Part shown: in pieces, positions 21,056 through 30,745 of the stretch
Numbering within the stretch: the stretch's first letter is position 1
How the letters are laid out: the number at the start of each line of letters is the position of its first letter
Assembly: GCA_902580115.1 (NCBI GenBank)
Contig: CACHJN010000003.1
Coordinates: forward strand, 43,685-107,684
DNA: 64,000 bases
Source: an uncultured Pelagibacteraceae bacterium
GTDB lineage: Bacteria > Pseudomonadota > Alphaproteobacteria > Pelagibacterales > Pelagibacteraceae
Direction: 5' to 3'
The notes under the pieces: model-generated
Seen by the model: the letters and a program-made list of their open reading frames with translations, nothing else
What the model was told of the DNA's origin: nothing
Database searches by the model: none
Position numbers and translations under genes: made by a program

Positions 21056-22150
21056 ATGAAAAAAATTAATTTTTGGGAAACTGATGTTGGCTTAAAAGAT
21101 TTTGCTTATCAGAGAAAAATTTTTAAAGAAAATTTTCCTAATGAAGGTAACTACGTAATTAAACTTCAAAATCAAATAAAAAAAATATTAAACGTAAAAT
21201 ATTGTATTGCATTACCAAGTTGCACGAGTGCTTTATATTTAGCAGTCAAAATTCTTAATCTAAAAAAAAATCAAGAAATTTTAATACCGAATATAACTTT
21301 TGCTGCGTCAGCCAATGCTGCTTTCATGGCAGGTGTGAAGATTAAATTTGTAGATGTTAATCCTGAAACTCTAAATATAGATTTATCTGATTTAAGAAAA
21401 AAAATTAATAAGAACACCAAAGCTATAATGCCAGTTCATGTTTCTGGTAGAGCTTGCGATATGAGCTCAATAATGAAGATTGCAAAGAAAAAAAAACTTT
21501 ATGTGATAGAAGATGCTGCAGAGGCTTTTTTATCTAAATATAAAAAAAAATTTTTAGGTACTATTGGGGATATGGGCTGTTTTTCCTTATCACCAAACAA
21601 GATTTTTACATCTGGTCAGGGTGGTTTACTGGTAACAAATAATAAACAATATTATAAAAAACTAAGTGTATTTAAAACTCAAGGAAGAGTTGGTTCAACA
21701 ACTGGAGGTAATGACTTGCATATCTCAGCTGGAGGTAATTTTAAGCTATCAAATATAAGTGCTGGACTGGCTATTACACAACTTAAAAAAGTCAATTCTA
21801 GAAAAAAAATTCTAATTAAAAATCATTTAAATTACAAAAATGGTCTTAAAAAACTTCAAAAATTAAAAATTGTAAATTTTGATATTAAAAATAATGAATT
21901 GCCACTATGGACAGATATAATTTGTGAAAAAAGAGACAAGTTATTCAATTACCTTAAAAAAAACAATATTATTTGTAGAAAATTTTGGTATCCATTAAGT
22001 AAAAAAAACTTTTATTCTAATCAAAAACATAATTCATTTAAAAATACAAAAAAAATTGAAAATAAAATAATGTGGTTACCATCTTCTTTTATGATGAAAT
22101 CAAAAGATCAAAGATATATAATTAGTAAAATCTTACAGTTTTATACATGA
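21056..22150 (+). CDS. DegT/DnrJ/EryC1/StrS-family sugar aminotransferase
   Basis: ALPSCTSALYLAVKIL, VIEDAAEAFLSKYKKKFLGTIGDMGCFSLSPNKIFTSGQGG. Confidence 0.87.
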   Translation: MKKINFWETDVGLKDFAYQRKIFKENFPNEGNYVIKLQNQIKKILNVKYCIALPSCTSALYLAVKILNLKKNQEILIPNITFAASANAAFMAGVKIKFVDVNPETLNIDLSDLRKKINKNTKAIMPVHVSGRACDMSSIMKIAKKKKLYVIEDAAEAFLSKYKKKFLGTIGDMGCFSLSPNKIFTSGQGGLLVTNNKQYYKKLSVFKTQGRVGSTTGGNDLHISAGGNFKLSNISAGLAITQLKKVNSRKKILIKNHLNYKNGLKKLQKLKIVNFDIKNNELPLWTDIICEKRDKLFNYLKKNNIICRKFWYPLSKKNFYSNQKHNSFKNTKKIENKIMWLPSSFMMKSKDQRYIISKILQFYT

Positions 22151-22162
22151 ATAAAAATTTAA

Positions 22163-22993
22163 TTATAATTGAAAGTAATCGTACAAAAACTTAGAGCCAA
22201 TTATAATTAAAAATAAACCAAAATACTTAGTTAGTTTTTTCTTTTCTAATTTGTGACTTGTTTTTGCTCCTATTCTTGCCATAAGTGTTGTGATAGGTAC
22301 AAAAATCAGGAAAGCTGGAATATTTATAAATCCTAGGCTTAGTGGTAAATTAACATTTAAATAAGTACCTGAAATAAAAAACCCAATAGCACCAAATAGC
22401 GCAATAACAAAACCAATAGCTGCGGCACTGCCTATTGCTTTGTTAATTGGATACCCAAAAAATTTTAATATAGGTACATTCATCACTGCTCCACCAATTC
22501 CCATAGGGGCAGATATAAAACCTGTAATTAATCCGCTTAATACTTTTGAAATAAATCCCATATTTATTTTTAAATCTTTCTCTTTTTCTTTAAGAAAAAG
22601 TAAGTAAAATGAGAGAACAAACACTACAACTGAAAAAAATAAAATTAATGGTTTTGTTTTCAAACTTGCGGCAAAAATTGTCCCAAGAATTACACCAGAA
22701 ATAACGAACAATCCATAATCTTTAACAACTCCAAAGTCTACAGCTTTATGTTGATGATGTGTAATTACAGAAACCGTGGATGTCGGTATAATTATAGCAA
22801 ATGACGTTCCTACAGCTAAGTGCATTAAATAAGTTGGGTTTATTCCTGCGTTATTAAAAATATAATAAAGAATTGGCACTGTGATTAAACCTCCGCCTAT
22901 GCCAAAAAGACCAGCTGCGAAACCTGCAGGAGCTGCCGTTATTATCATTATAAAGATTAGATAGATAATTTCTGATTGAGAAAGTATTTCCAA
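22163..22993 (-). CDS. sulfite exporter TauE/SafE (TSUP) family protein
   Basis: GFAAGLFGIGGGLITVPIL and second repeat GFISAPMGIGGAVMNVPIL. Confidence 0.88.
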   Translation of the reverse strand: MEILSQSEIIYLIFIMIITAAPAGFAAGLFGIGGGLITVPILYYIFNNAGINPTYLMHLAVGTSFAIIIPTSTVSVITHHQHKAVDFGVVKDYGLFVISGVILGTIFAASLKTKPLILFFSVVVFVLSFYLLFLKEKEKDLKINMGFISKVLSGLITGFISAPMGIGGAVMNVPILKFFGYPINKAIGSAAAIGFVIALFGAIGFFISGTYLNVNLPLSLGFINIPAFLIFVPITTLMARIGAKTSHKLEKKKLTKYFGLFLIIIGSKFLYDYFQL

Positions 22994-22995
22994 AA

Positions 22996-23979
22996 TTATC
23001 TTTCTAAAGAAATTGGTTTATATTTTTTTAGCTGATCCATTATGTGGTTTACTTTTTGAAGATCTGCGTCTCTGATACACATATTTTTTGAAAGATATTG
23101 TTTCCAAGTCTTAGAGCCATTCTGACCATGAAAAAGACCAACGGTATGTCTCATAATATGATTCAATTGAGTGCCTTTAGATGTTTCATCTTGAATATAT
23201 GGTATCAATTTCTCCATCACCTCTGATCTAGTTGGTACATTTTTATTTTTGAATACCTCTCTCTCAATATCAGCCAAAAAATACGGAGAATGATAAATAG
23301 CTCTTCCAATCATAACTCCATCAACTTTTTGAAGATGCAAATTAATATCTTCAATGGATTTAATGCCACCATTAATTATAATTTCATCATTTTTAAAATA
23401 TTCTTTTAATTTATAAACAAAATCATATTTTAGTGGAGGAATATTTAAATTCTCTTTTGGAGTAAGTTTTTTCAATAAAGCTTTTCTTGCATGAATAATA
23501 AATTTTTTTGAGCCTGCATTTTTTGTTGTCGCAATAAAAGATTTTAAAAATTCAAAATTTTCAACTTCGTTGTAACCAATTCTTGTTTTAATTGTTATAG
23601 GAAGATTTGAGGCTTTAGACATAGACTCTATACATTTTGCAACTAGTTTAGGCTCTTGCATCAAACAAGCTCCAAATTTGTTTTTTTGAACTTTTTTACT
23701 TGGACATCCTAAATTTAAATTAATTTCTTTATAACCGTAATCTTCAGATATTTTACAAGCCTCTGCTAGTTCAGCTGGGTTGGAACCTCCTATTTGTAAA
23801 GTTACCGGATTTGAAATTTTCTTAAATGTTAAAAGTTTTTTACGATCGCCTCTAATAATTGCATTCGCAACAATCATCTCTGTATATAGATGAATATTTT
23901 TACTGATCAGACTTAAGAAATATATTTCATGTTTATCAGTGCAATCCATCATTGGAGCAACTGAGATTGATTTATTCAT
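22996..23979 (-). CDS. dusA: tRNA-dihydrouridine synthase, DusA-type
   Basis: SVAPMMDCTDKH, LNLGCPSKKVQKNKFGACLM, IHARKALLKKLTPKENL. Confidence 0.9.
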   Translation of the reverse strand: MNKSISVAPMMDCTDKHEIYFLSLISKNIHLYTEMIVANAIIRGDRKKLLTFKKISNPVTLQIGGSNPAELAEACKISEDYGYKEINLNLGCPSKKVQKNKFGACLMQEPKLVAKCIESMSKASNLPITIKTRIGYNEVENFEFLKSFIATTKNAGSKKFIIHARKALLKKLTPKENLNIPPLKYDFVYKLKEYFKNDEIIINGGIKSIEDINLHLQKVDGVMIGRAIYHSPYFLADIEREVFKNKNVPTRSEVMEKLIPYIQDETSKGTQLNHIMRHTVGLFHGQNGSKTWKQYLSKNMCIRDADLQKVNHIMDQLKKYKPISLER

Positions 23980-24471
23980 TTATTTCTCTTCGGGTTTATC
24001 TACTTCTTCTTTGAGCTCTAATGGTGCTTCTTCCTCTAAACTTTCTTGCTTAATTTCAGGCTGTTCAGACTTAAGTTCAGATAATGCCTCTTTAACTAAA
24101 TTGCTTGTTGGTTTTTGTTCGGGGGTTCTTCGCGTTCTTTTAGACGGTAAAACAGCAATTCCACTTTTTGAAACTTGTCCTTTATAAATGTTTTCAAAAT
24201 CGTCGTTTACTTCCTCTTCAGTATCTTCTAGCTCTTCAACTTCATCCGGTTCTTTTCTTAATCTTGTAATAGCGTTTTTTTCAAGCTCTTTTACAGATAG
24301 TTTTCCATCTCCAATTTCTCTGAGTGCTATGATAGTTTTCTTGTCATTATCCTCTTCAACAAGCATAGGTGATCCGGAATTTAATTGAGCTGTTCTCTCT
24401 TTTGCTAATAAAACAAGATCGTATTGATTATCAATTTTTTGCAAACAATCTTCTACTGTAATTCTTGCCAT
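23980..24471 (-). CDS. rpoZ: RNA polymerase omega subunit with long acidic C-terminal extension
   Basis: MARITVEDCLQKIDNQYDLVLLAKERTAQL, IALREIGDGKL; followed by about 90 aa rich in Glu/Lys. Confidence 0.88.
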   Translation of the reverse strand: MARITVEDCLQKIDNQYDLVLLAKERTAQLNSGSPMLVEEDNDKKTIIALREIGDGKLSVKELEKNAITRLRKEPDEVEELEDTEEEVNDDFENIYKGQVSKSGIAVLPSKRTRRTPEQKPTSNLVKEALSELKSEQPEIKQESLEEEAPLELKEEVDKPEEK

Positions 24472-24504
24472 GATGAGGTTTATAGTGCATTTGATAAGAA
24501 AAGA

Positions 24505-25746
24505 TCAAGCTTTTTTTAAGATTATTGGATTAACCTTGTTACTTATTGTTAAAAGTAGCAAAAATACCGACACTATATAAAGAGCAGATATTAAAGAAAT
24601 AGTCTCTATGGACAAGCCTAAATCTATGAAATAACCAAAAATCGCGGTTCCGAATGCTGTTGAAAAAACCATTAATGCTGTGGTTAAAGCTTTTATACTT
24701 CCAATATATTTTACTCCGTAAATTTCCGCCCATGTTGAAGATCCTAAAACATTAGCCAAACCATTAGAGACGCCTAGTAAACCAAAAAAAATATAAGCAA
24801 TAAATTGTTGATTTAAAAAGTACAAAAAAATTAAACCCATTAATAAAGGAGCATTTATAAAATAGATTAATTTTCGACTTGTAAATCTATCAACTAAAAA
24901 TCCAGACAAAATTAATGTCAATATTGAAGAAATTGAATAAATCATAAACGATTTAGGTATAGTGTAAATTTCCCAAGATTTAGAGTCAGAAATAAAAGAC
25001 TGGTAAACAAATACGCCTGTCGCAATCCATGGCATAGCTAGCATATTTAACGATATAATATAAAATTTAACGTCTTTAATTACCTCTGATCTTTTCCAAC
25101 TTTTTATCTTATTTAAAGATCTGTCAAAAATATTATTATTTTCTCTAGAGTTTATAGATAAGTTTTTGATTGTTGACAAAACTACAATTGGTAAAACAAT
25201 CAACATTAATAAAGATATAAATTGCCAGATGGATCTCCATGATAAAAAAGTTAACATAAATACTATTAATGCAGGTAAAATAAATTCTGCAGTTGAAAGT
25301 CCAAACCAAACTGCGCTTAAAGCTTTACCTCTTCGCTGATTAAAATATCTCGATATAGTTGTTGTAGAAGTATGAGACATTAGACCTTGTCCTGAAAATC
25401 TCATCAAAAAAATACCTATAATTAAAAGATATAAATTATTTATTAAAGAGAAAAAGAAACTTGATAGAATTAAAAAGAAAATAACAATAAAAGAGTAATT
25501 TAATAATTTAAATTCATCAATTTTTTTCCCAAACCAAATAAGTGTTAAACTAGAAAATATAGTGGCTAAAGCATAAATTGAGCCAAATTGTCCATGTGAA
25601 ATATTAAGGTCATTTCTGATGCTTGGGTTAAACAATCCCAAAAAAAAACTCTGTCCAAAACTAGAAAAAAATGTAAATATAAATCCAAATATAATGACTT
25701 TTTTATTTAAACTAAGGTTAAGCATTGATGACTTGTAAAGTAGCAT
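24505..25746 (-). CDS. MFS transporter
   Basis: About 12 hydrophobic segments, MFS-like N- and C-terminal halves; probable start at 25725 (MLNLSLNKK). Confidence 0.82.
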   Translation of the reverse strand: MLLYKSSMLNLSLNKKVIIFGFIFTFFSSFGQSFFLGLFNPSIRNDLNISHGQFGSIYALATIFSSLTLIWFGKKIDEFKLLNYSFIVIFFLILSSFFFSLINNLYLLIIGIFLMRFSGQGLMSHTSTTTISRYFNQRRGKALSAVWFGLSTAEFILPALIVFMLTFLSWRSIWQFISLLMLIVLPIVVLSTIKNLSINSRENNNIFDRSLNKIKSWKRSEVIKDVKFYIISLNMLAMPWIATGVFVYQSFISDSKSWEIYTIPKSFMIYSISSILTLILSGFLVDRFTSRKLIYFINAPLLMGLIFLYFLNQQFIAYIFFGLLGVSNGLANVLGSSTWAEIYGVKYIGSIKALTTALMVFSTAFGTAIFGYFIDLGLSIETISLISALYIVSVFLLLLTISNKVNPIILKKA

Positions 25747-26597
25747 TCATAGGTTTAGGTGTAATGGGATATCCCATGGCAGGATTTATATCAAAAGCAG
25801 GTCATAATGTAACTGTTTATAATAGAACTAAATCAAAAGCAGAAAAATGGATTAAAGAATATAAGGGCAATGTCGCTGAAACACCTATGGAAGCAGCAAA
25901 AGATTGTGATTTTATATTTACATGTGTGGGAAACGATAACGACTTAAGAGAGGTTACTCTAGGTGACAAAGGGTTGTTCAAAACTGCAAAAAAGGGAGCA
26001 GTTTATATAGATAACACAACTGCTTCAGCTGATATCGCCCGGGAGCTATACAAAGAAGCTAAGTCAAAAGGATTTGAATTTCTAGATGCGCCTATTTCTG
26101 GCGGTCAAGCAGGTGCAGAAGGTGGAATTTTAACTGTTATGGTGGGAGGTGATGAGACTCCTTTTAAAAAAGCAGAGTCAGTAATCGACTGCTATAGTAA
26201 AAAAATAAAATTATTGGGTCCTTCTGGAAGTGGTCAATTAACTAAAATGGTCAATCAAATTTGTATAGCTGGTCTAGTTCAAGGATTATCTGAAGCAATA
26301 AATTTTGGAATGAATGCAGGTTTAAACATGCATGATGTAATTGAAGTAATTTCAAAAGGTGCGGCACAATCCTGGCAAATGGAAAATAGACACAAAACTA
26401 TGATAGAAGATAAGTTTGATTATGGATTTGCAGTAGATTGGATGCGTAAAGATTTAAAAATTGCTATGGATGAAGCAAAAAAGAATAACTCTCCTTTGCC
26501 TATAACAAAAATAATTGACGATTATTATTCTGAAGTTCAAAAAATGGGTGGACAAAGATGGGATACTTCCAGCCTAATAAAAAGATTTAGAAAATAG
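25725..26597 (+). CDS. beta-hydroxyacid dehydrogenase (3-hydroxyisobutyrate dehydrogenase family)
   Basis: FIGLGVMGYPMAGF, DAPISGGQAGAEGG; ATG at 25728 gives MTCKVAFIGLG. Confidence 0.87.
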   Translation: MMTCKVAFIGLGVMGYPMAGFISKAGHNVTVYNRTKSKAEKWIKEYKGNVAETPMEAAKDCDFIFTCVGNDNDLREVTLGDKGLFKTAKKGAVYIDNTTASADIARELYKEAKSKGFEFLDAPISGGQAGAEGGILTVMVGGDETPFKKAESVIDCYSKKIKLLGPSGSGQLTKMVNQICIAGLVQGLSEAINFGMNAGLNMHDVIEVISKGAAQSWQMENRHKTMIEDKFDYGFAVDWMRKDLKIAMDEAKKNNSPLPITKIIDDYYSEVQKMGGQRWDTSSLIKRFRK

Positions 26598-27208
26598 TGT
26601 CAGTAGAAAAAGTCAGTTATTATGAAGATTTTAATGAAATAGAGAAAAAATTATGGTCCTTATTAGTGCGAGCAGTAAATGACCGTAACTCGGAATTTAG
26701 AACTCCGGTATTCATTTGCGGAGATAAAGATAATTTAGATGGGAGAGTAGTTGTTTTAAGGAAAGCAGATTATGAAAATAATATTGTTCAATTTCATAGT
26801 GATATAAGATCAACAAAAATATCAATTATAAAAAATAATCCGAATTGTTCCCTATTGTTTTATGGAAAAAAAGAAAAAATACAGCTGAGAATGAAGGTCA
26901 ATTGTGAAATACATCATAACGATAAGATTGCAAAGGAGTCTTGGAATAAAACCGGTCATATTAGTAGAAAATGTTACTTAGTTACTGATGGTCCAGGAAC
27001 TAAATCAGAAAAACCAACTTCGGGACTTAATGATAAATTTGATAATTTTGATTTTTCAAAAGAGGAAAGTGAAGAAGGATATAAAAATTTTTGTGTTATA
27101 AAGTGTAAAATCAAAAGCATTGAGTGGTTATATCTAGCTGCAAAAGGTCACCGTAGAGCTTTAATAGATTTTAATGAGTCAAAAAAATTCACTTGGTTAG
27201 TTCCCTAA
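26597..27208 (+). CDS. pyridoxamine 5'-phosphate oxidase family protein, GTG start
   Basis: GRVVVLRKADYENNIVQFHSDIRSTK, C-terminal GHRRALI. Confidence 0.75.
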   Translation: MSVEKVSYYEDFNEIEKKLWSLLVRAVNDRNSEFRTPVFICGDKDNLDGRVVVLRKADYENNIVQFHSDIRSTKISIIKNNPNCSLLFYGKKEKIQLRMKVNCEIHHNDKIAKESWNKTGHISRKCYLVTDGPGTKSEKPTSGLNDKFDNFDFSKEESEEGYKNFCVIKCKIKSIEWLYLAAKGHRRALIDFNESKKFTWLVP

Positions 27209-27709
27209 CTTTTTATATTTTTTGTAATTATTAACGTAATGCTCAGCATTTTCTCTTATGTGTTTAATTTCTTCATCAGTAACCTGTCTGATAACTTTAC
27301 CTGGGCTCCCTATAACTAAAGACCTTTCTGGAATTACTTTATTTTCAGTTATTAATGCATTTGCTCCAATAATTGAATTTTTTCCTATCTTGGCTTTATT
27401 TAATATCGTGCTTCCTATTCCAATAAGACAGTCATCCTCAATTATACATCCGTGTAACATTACTAAATGTCCTACAGTAACATTTTTGCCAATCTTAGCT
27501 GGACAACCTGGATCAGTATGAATAACGCTGCCATCTTGGATATTTGATCCCTCTCCTATTGTAATGGGTTCAACGTCGCCTCTCAAAGTTGCATTAAACC
27601 AAATGTTTGCATCTTTTTTTAAAGTAACGTTACCAATTAAAACTGAATTGGGAGCAAACCAACTATCTTTGTCAATCTTAGGACTAATATTGTTGAAATT
27701 ATAAATCAT
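27197..27709 (-). CDS. gamma-carbonic anhydrase family protein
   Basis: IWFNATLRGDVEPITIGEGSNIQDGSVIH, VGHLVMLHGC. Confidence 0.87.
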   Translation of the reverse strand: MIYNFNNISPKIDKDSWFAPNSVLIGNVTLKKDANIWFNATLRGDVEPITIGEGSNIQDGSVIHTDPGCPAKIGKNVTVGHLVMLHGCIIEDDCLIGIGSTILNKAKIGKNSIIGANALITENKVIPERSLVIGSPGKVIRQVTDEEIKHIRENAEHYVNNYKKYKKLGN

Positions 27710-27729
27710 TAATATAATTATAATATATT

Positions 27730-28284
27730 ATGGTCCTAACAAAAACCCCAATCTGCAATTTTAAAGAAAAAGCAACTGAATTTAATCTAAAAGGAGTAGA
27801 TAATAAATTTTACAAACTTGAAAATTGTGTCGGAAATAGGGGGGCTATTATAATGTTTATTTGCAACCACTGCCCATATGTAAAAGCTATAATTAAAGAT
27901 TTAGTAGAAGATGTAAATGAATTAAAAAATAGTGGAATTCAAACAGTGGCTATTATGTCGAATGATGTCAAAAATTATCCGGAAGACTCTTTTGATAATA
28001 TGTTGACATTTTCCAAAGTTCACAAATTCAATTTTCCATATTTATTTGATGAAACACAAATCGTTGCTAAAAAGTATGGAGCTGTATGTACCCCAGATTT
28101 TTTTGGTTACAACAAAAATTTAGAACTTCAATATCGAGGTAGGTTTAGAGAATTAAAAGAACTAGTTCCAATTAAGAATGGAAATAGCGATTTAAAATTA
28201 GCTATGGAAATGATTTCTAAAACACAAAATGGTCCAAAAGATCAAATACCAAGTATGGGCTGTAATATAAAGTGGATTAAATAA
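27730..28284 (+). CDS. thioredoxin-fold/peroxiredoxin-like protein
   Basis: IMFICNHCPYVKAI, FPYLFDETQIVAKKYGAVCTPDFF. Confidence 0.85.
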   Translation: MVLTKTPICNFKEKATEFNLKGVDNKFYKLENCVGNRGAIIMFICNHCPYVKAIIKDLVEDVNELKNSGIQTVAIMSNDVKNYPEDSFDNMLTFSKVHKFNFPYLFDETQIVAKKYGAVCTPDFFGYNKNLELQYRGRFRELKELVPIKNGNSDLKLAMEMISKTQNGPKDQIPSMGCNIKWIK

Positions 28285-29375
28285 TGTTTGTTATATCAAC
28301 GAGAAATTTTCCACCAGATGTAGGTGGAATGCAAAATTTAATGGGGGGACTATCACTATCTTTATTAAAACATGGTCCAGTAAAAGTTTTCGCGGAACAA
28401 ACAACTGAGACAAATGATTTTGATAAAAAAACTGGTCTCGATTTAACCAGAATTTCTGGTTTTAAATTTTTAAGAAAATATAGAAAAGCAAATTTGATAA
28501 GAGATTTTTCACTAAAAAATTCTGTAAGGGCCTTTTTTTTTGATCATTGGAAAAGTATAGAAAACGTAGATGATAAAGTTTTAAAAAATGCACCATCATT
28601 TTGTTTAATACATTCAAAGGAAATTAATCATGCAAAAGGAAGTTTTCTCAATAAAAGAATGCTTAAAGCTTTAAATAAAGCAAGCCACGTAATTTCAAAT
28701 TCTGAATTTACAAAAAATCTTGCTATAAAAAATGGTTTTGAAGAAAAAAAAATTAAGATAATAAATCCGGGATGTAATTACCCTATTAAAATAGATAATA
28801 AAAGTTTAGAAACAGCAAAAGAATTATACAGAAATTCATTTCCAAAAATAATTACAGTTGCAAGACTAGATAAAAGAAAAAGTCATCGAAATATTTTGAT
28901 GACAATTAAAAACTTAAAGCCTAGATTTCCAAATATTAAATATATTTCAATTGGTGATGGAGAAGAAATGGAAAATCTTAAAAGTCTAAAAAATGAATTA
29001 GGGCTAGGCAATGAAGTTGTTCTTTTGAAAGAATCTACAGAACTTTTAAAGGTAGCCCTACTAGAACAATCTGATCTTTTTTTAATGCCATCAGTTATTT
29101 ATAAAAAATCTGTTGAAGGGTTTGGAATATCTTTCATAGAAGCAGCTGCATATGGCACCGGTTCAATAGGTGGAATAGCAGGGGGAGCCTCTGATGCTAT
29201 TCAAGATGGTATCTCTGGATATCTATGTAATGGAGAAAGTTTAAATTCAATTTACGACACTATTGTTAAATTTTTTGATAATAATAATTTTAAACAATTG
29301 GGCAAAAATGCTTTTACTTTTTCAAAAAATTTTCATTGGGACAAAATTGTCAAAAAGTACATAAAATTAATTTAA
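28284..29375 (+). CDS. glycosyltransferase family 4
   Basis: RNFPPDVGGMQNLMGGLS, ITVARLDKRKSH, EGFGISFIEAAAYGTGSIGG. Confidence 0.87.
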   Translation: MFVISTRNFPPDVGGMQNLMGGLSLSLLKHGPVKVFAEQTTETNDFDKKTGLDLTRISGFKFLRKYRKANLIRDFSLKNSVRAFFFDHWKSIENVDDKVLKNAPSFCLIHSKEINHAKGSFLNKRMLKALNKASHVISNSEFTKNLAIKNGFEEKKIKIINPGCNYPIKIDNKSLETAKELYRNSFPKIITVARLDKRKSHRNILMTIKNLKPRFPNIKYISIGDGEEMENLKSLKNELGLGNEVVLLKESTELLKVALLEQSDLFLMPSVIYKKSVEGFGISFIEAAAYGTGSIGGIAGGASDAIQDGISGYLCNGESLNSIYDTIVKFFDNNNFKQLGKNAFTFSKNFHWDKIVKKYIKLI

Positions 29376-30338
29376 ATCTTTTTTTATATTTCCTAAAACT
29401 TCTTCAACTTTTAGTTCAGACAAAAGATCTACGGTAATAGTCTTAAAATTTGTATTTCCAATATTCACTTTTTTAGCGGTTGTGTGACTTCCAAATAAAG
29501 CTAAACCTTTTTTATTTAAATGAGAACAAATGTGGGCAGGTCCTGTGTCGTTTGAAATTATATACTTGGCTGAGTTAATTAATGAAATAAGAAAATTAAT
29601 CTTTACTGATTTTCTATTATCTAAGACAACCTTTGCATTAAATTTTCTAGCTTCCTCTAATTCTTCAGGTCCAGGGGCAATTAAAATTGGATATTTATTT
29701 TTATAAACTTCTTTAATCTTAACAATTAGCTCTGAAAAATAGGGCCATTTTTTCTGTATATGTTTTTTTGAACAAAAGGGAAAGATCAAAATATAGTCCC
29801 CATTTGTATATTGCTTTAAGTTTCTTGAAATATCTTTTATGCACCAAGTTAAATTTATATCTTTAGTATTTTCAACTTTTATATTGCTTTTTTTTAATTG
29901 TTTCTCTATTCGATTTAAAACTGAGTCTTGATTAAAATCAGATAATTTTTCCCCAACCTCAAGAGTGGTTTCCGATGAAGACCAAATAGGATCTTTAAGT
30001 ATAAAATTTTTATAGAACTTAGTTCTTTTCGAGTTTTGCAAATCAAAGACGTGAGAAAATTTATACTTATGCAATAATTTTTTTAAACTAAATAAATAAA
30101 ACAAATTCCATCTAGGCAACCTTTGGTCTAAAAGTACTCCATCAATATAAGGACACTCTGACATAAATTCCAAATAAGCTCTAGAAGTCAAAAGTAATAT
30201 TTTAGAATTTTTGAAGGAATTTTTAATATCCTGAATTGCCCCATTTGCTTGAATTAAGTCACCTAATGACCCGTGCTTTATAATTAAGATATTTGACATA
30301 ATTTTAACTTTATATAATGAATTAATTAGTATAATCAA
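29367..30338 (-). CDS. glycosyltransferase family 9 (heptosyltransferase-like)
   Basis: ILIIKHGSLGDLIQANGAI, SNDTGPAHICSHLNKKGLALFG; likely start at internal MSNILII. Confidence 0.85.
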   Translation of the reverse strand: MIILINSLYKVKIMSNILIIKHGSLGDLIQANGAIQDIKNSFKNSKILLLTSRAYLEFMSECPYIDGVLLDQRLPRWNLFYLFSLKKLLHKYKFSHVFDLQNSKRTKFYKNFILKDPIWSSSETTLEVGEKLSDFNQDSVLNRIEKQLKKSNIKVENTKDINLTWCIKDISRNLKQYTNGDYILIFPFCSKKHIQKKWPYFSELIVKIKEVYKNKYPILIAPGPEELEEARKFNAKVVLDNRKSVKINFLISLINSAKYIISNDTGPAHICSHLNKKGLALFGSHTTAKKVNIGNTNFKTITVDLLSELKVEEVLGNIKKDLN

Positions 30339-30349
30339 AAAAAAACTTT

Positions 30350-30745
30350 ATGAATACAAAATTAAATCAAATATTGGCTGAGATCTCTGCAGGTGAATTG
30401 CTAGATAAAATAACTATTCTTGAAATTAAAAAAGAAAAAATAAAAAACAGAGATAAATTGGAAGATATTGATAAAGAACTAAGATCCTTAAATATTACAT
30501 CTAAGGAGAAAATACCAGATAAAAGTAAAATTAGCGATTTAATAAATAATTTAAAAAAAATAAATTTAAAGCTTTGGGATATTGAAGAAAATAAAAGACT
30601 GGCGGAAAAAAATCAAAAATTTGATGACGAATTTATAAAACTATCTAGAGAAGTTTACAAAACTAATGATGAAAGAGCTAAAATTAAATTGAAGATTAAT
30701 GAAATATTAGGTTCAAATATTAAAGAAGTTAAATCTCATTATTAG
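30350..30745 (+). CDS. DUF6165-like protein of unknown function
   Basis: EISAGELLDKITILEIKKEKIKN pattern recalled for this family. Confidence 0.6.
   Translation: MNTKLNQILAEISAGELLDKITILEIKKEKIKNRDKLEDIDKELRSLNITSKEKIPDKSKISDLINNLKKINLKLWDIEENKRLAEKNQKFDDEFIKLSREVYKTNDERAKIKLKINEILGSNIKEVKSHY

Noticed and set aside
22163-22993. TSUP protein as part of a dedicated taurine sulfite-export operon
   Set aside because: It is over 28 kb from the other genes and next to dus; family specificity is broad, so only mentioned as context
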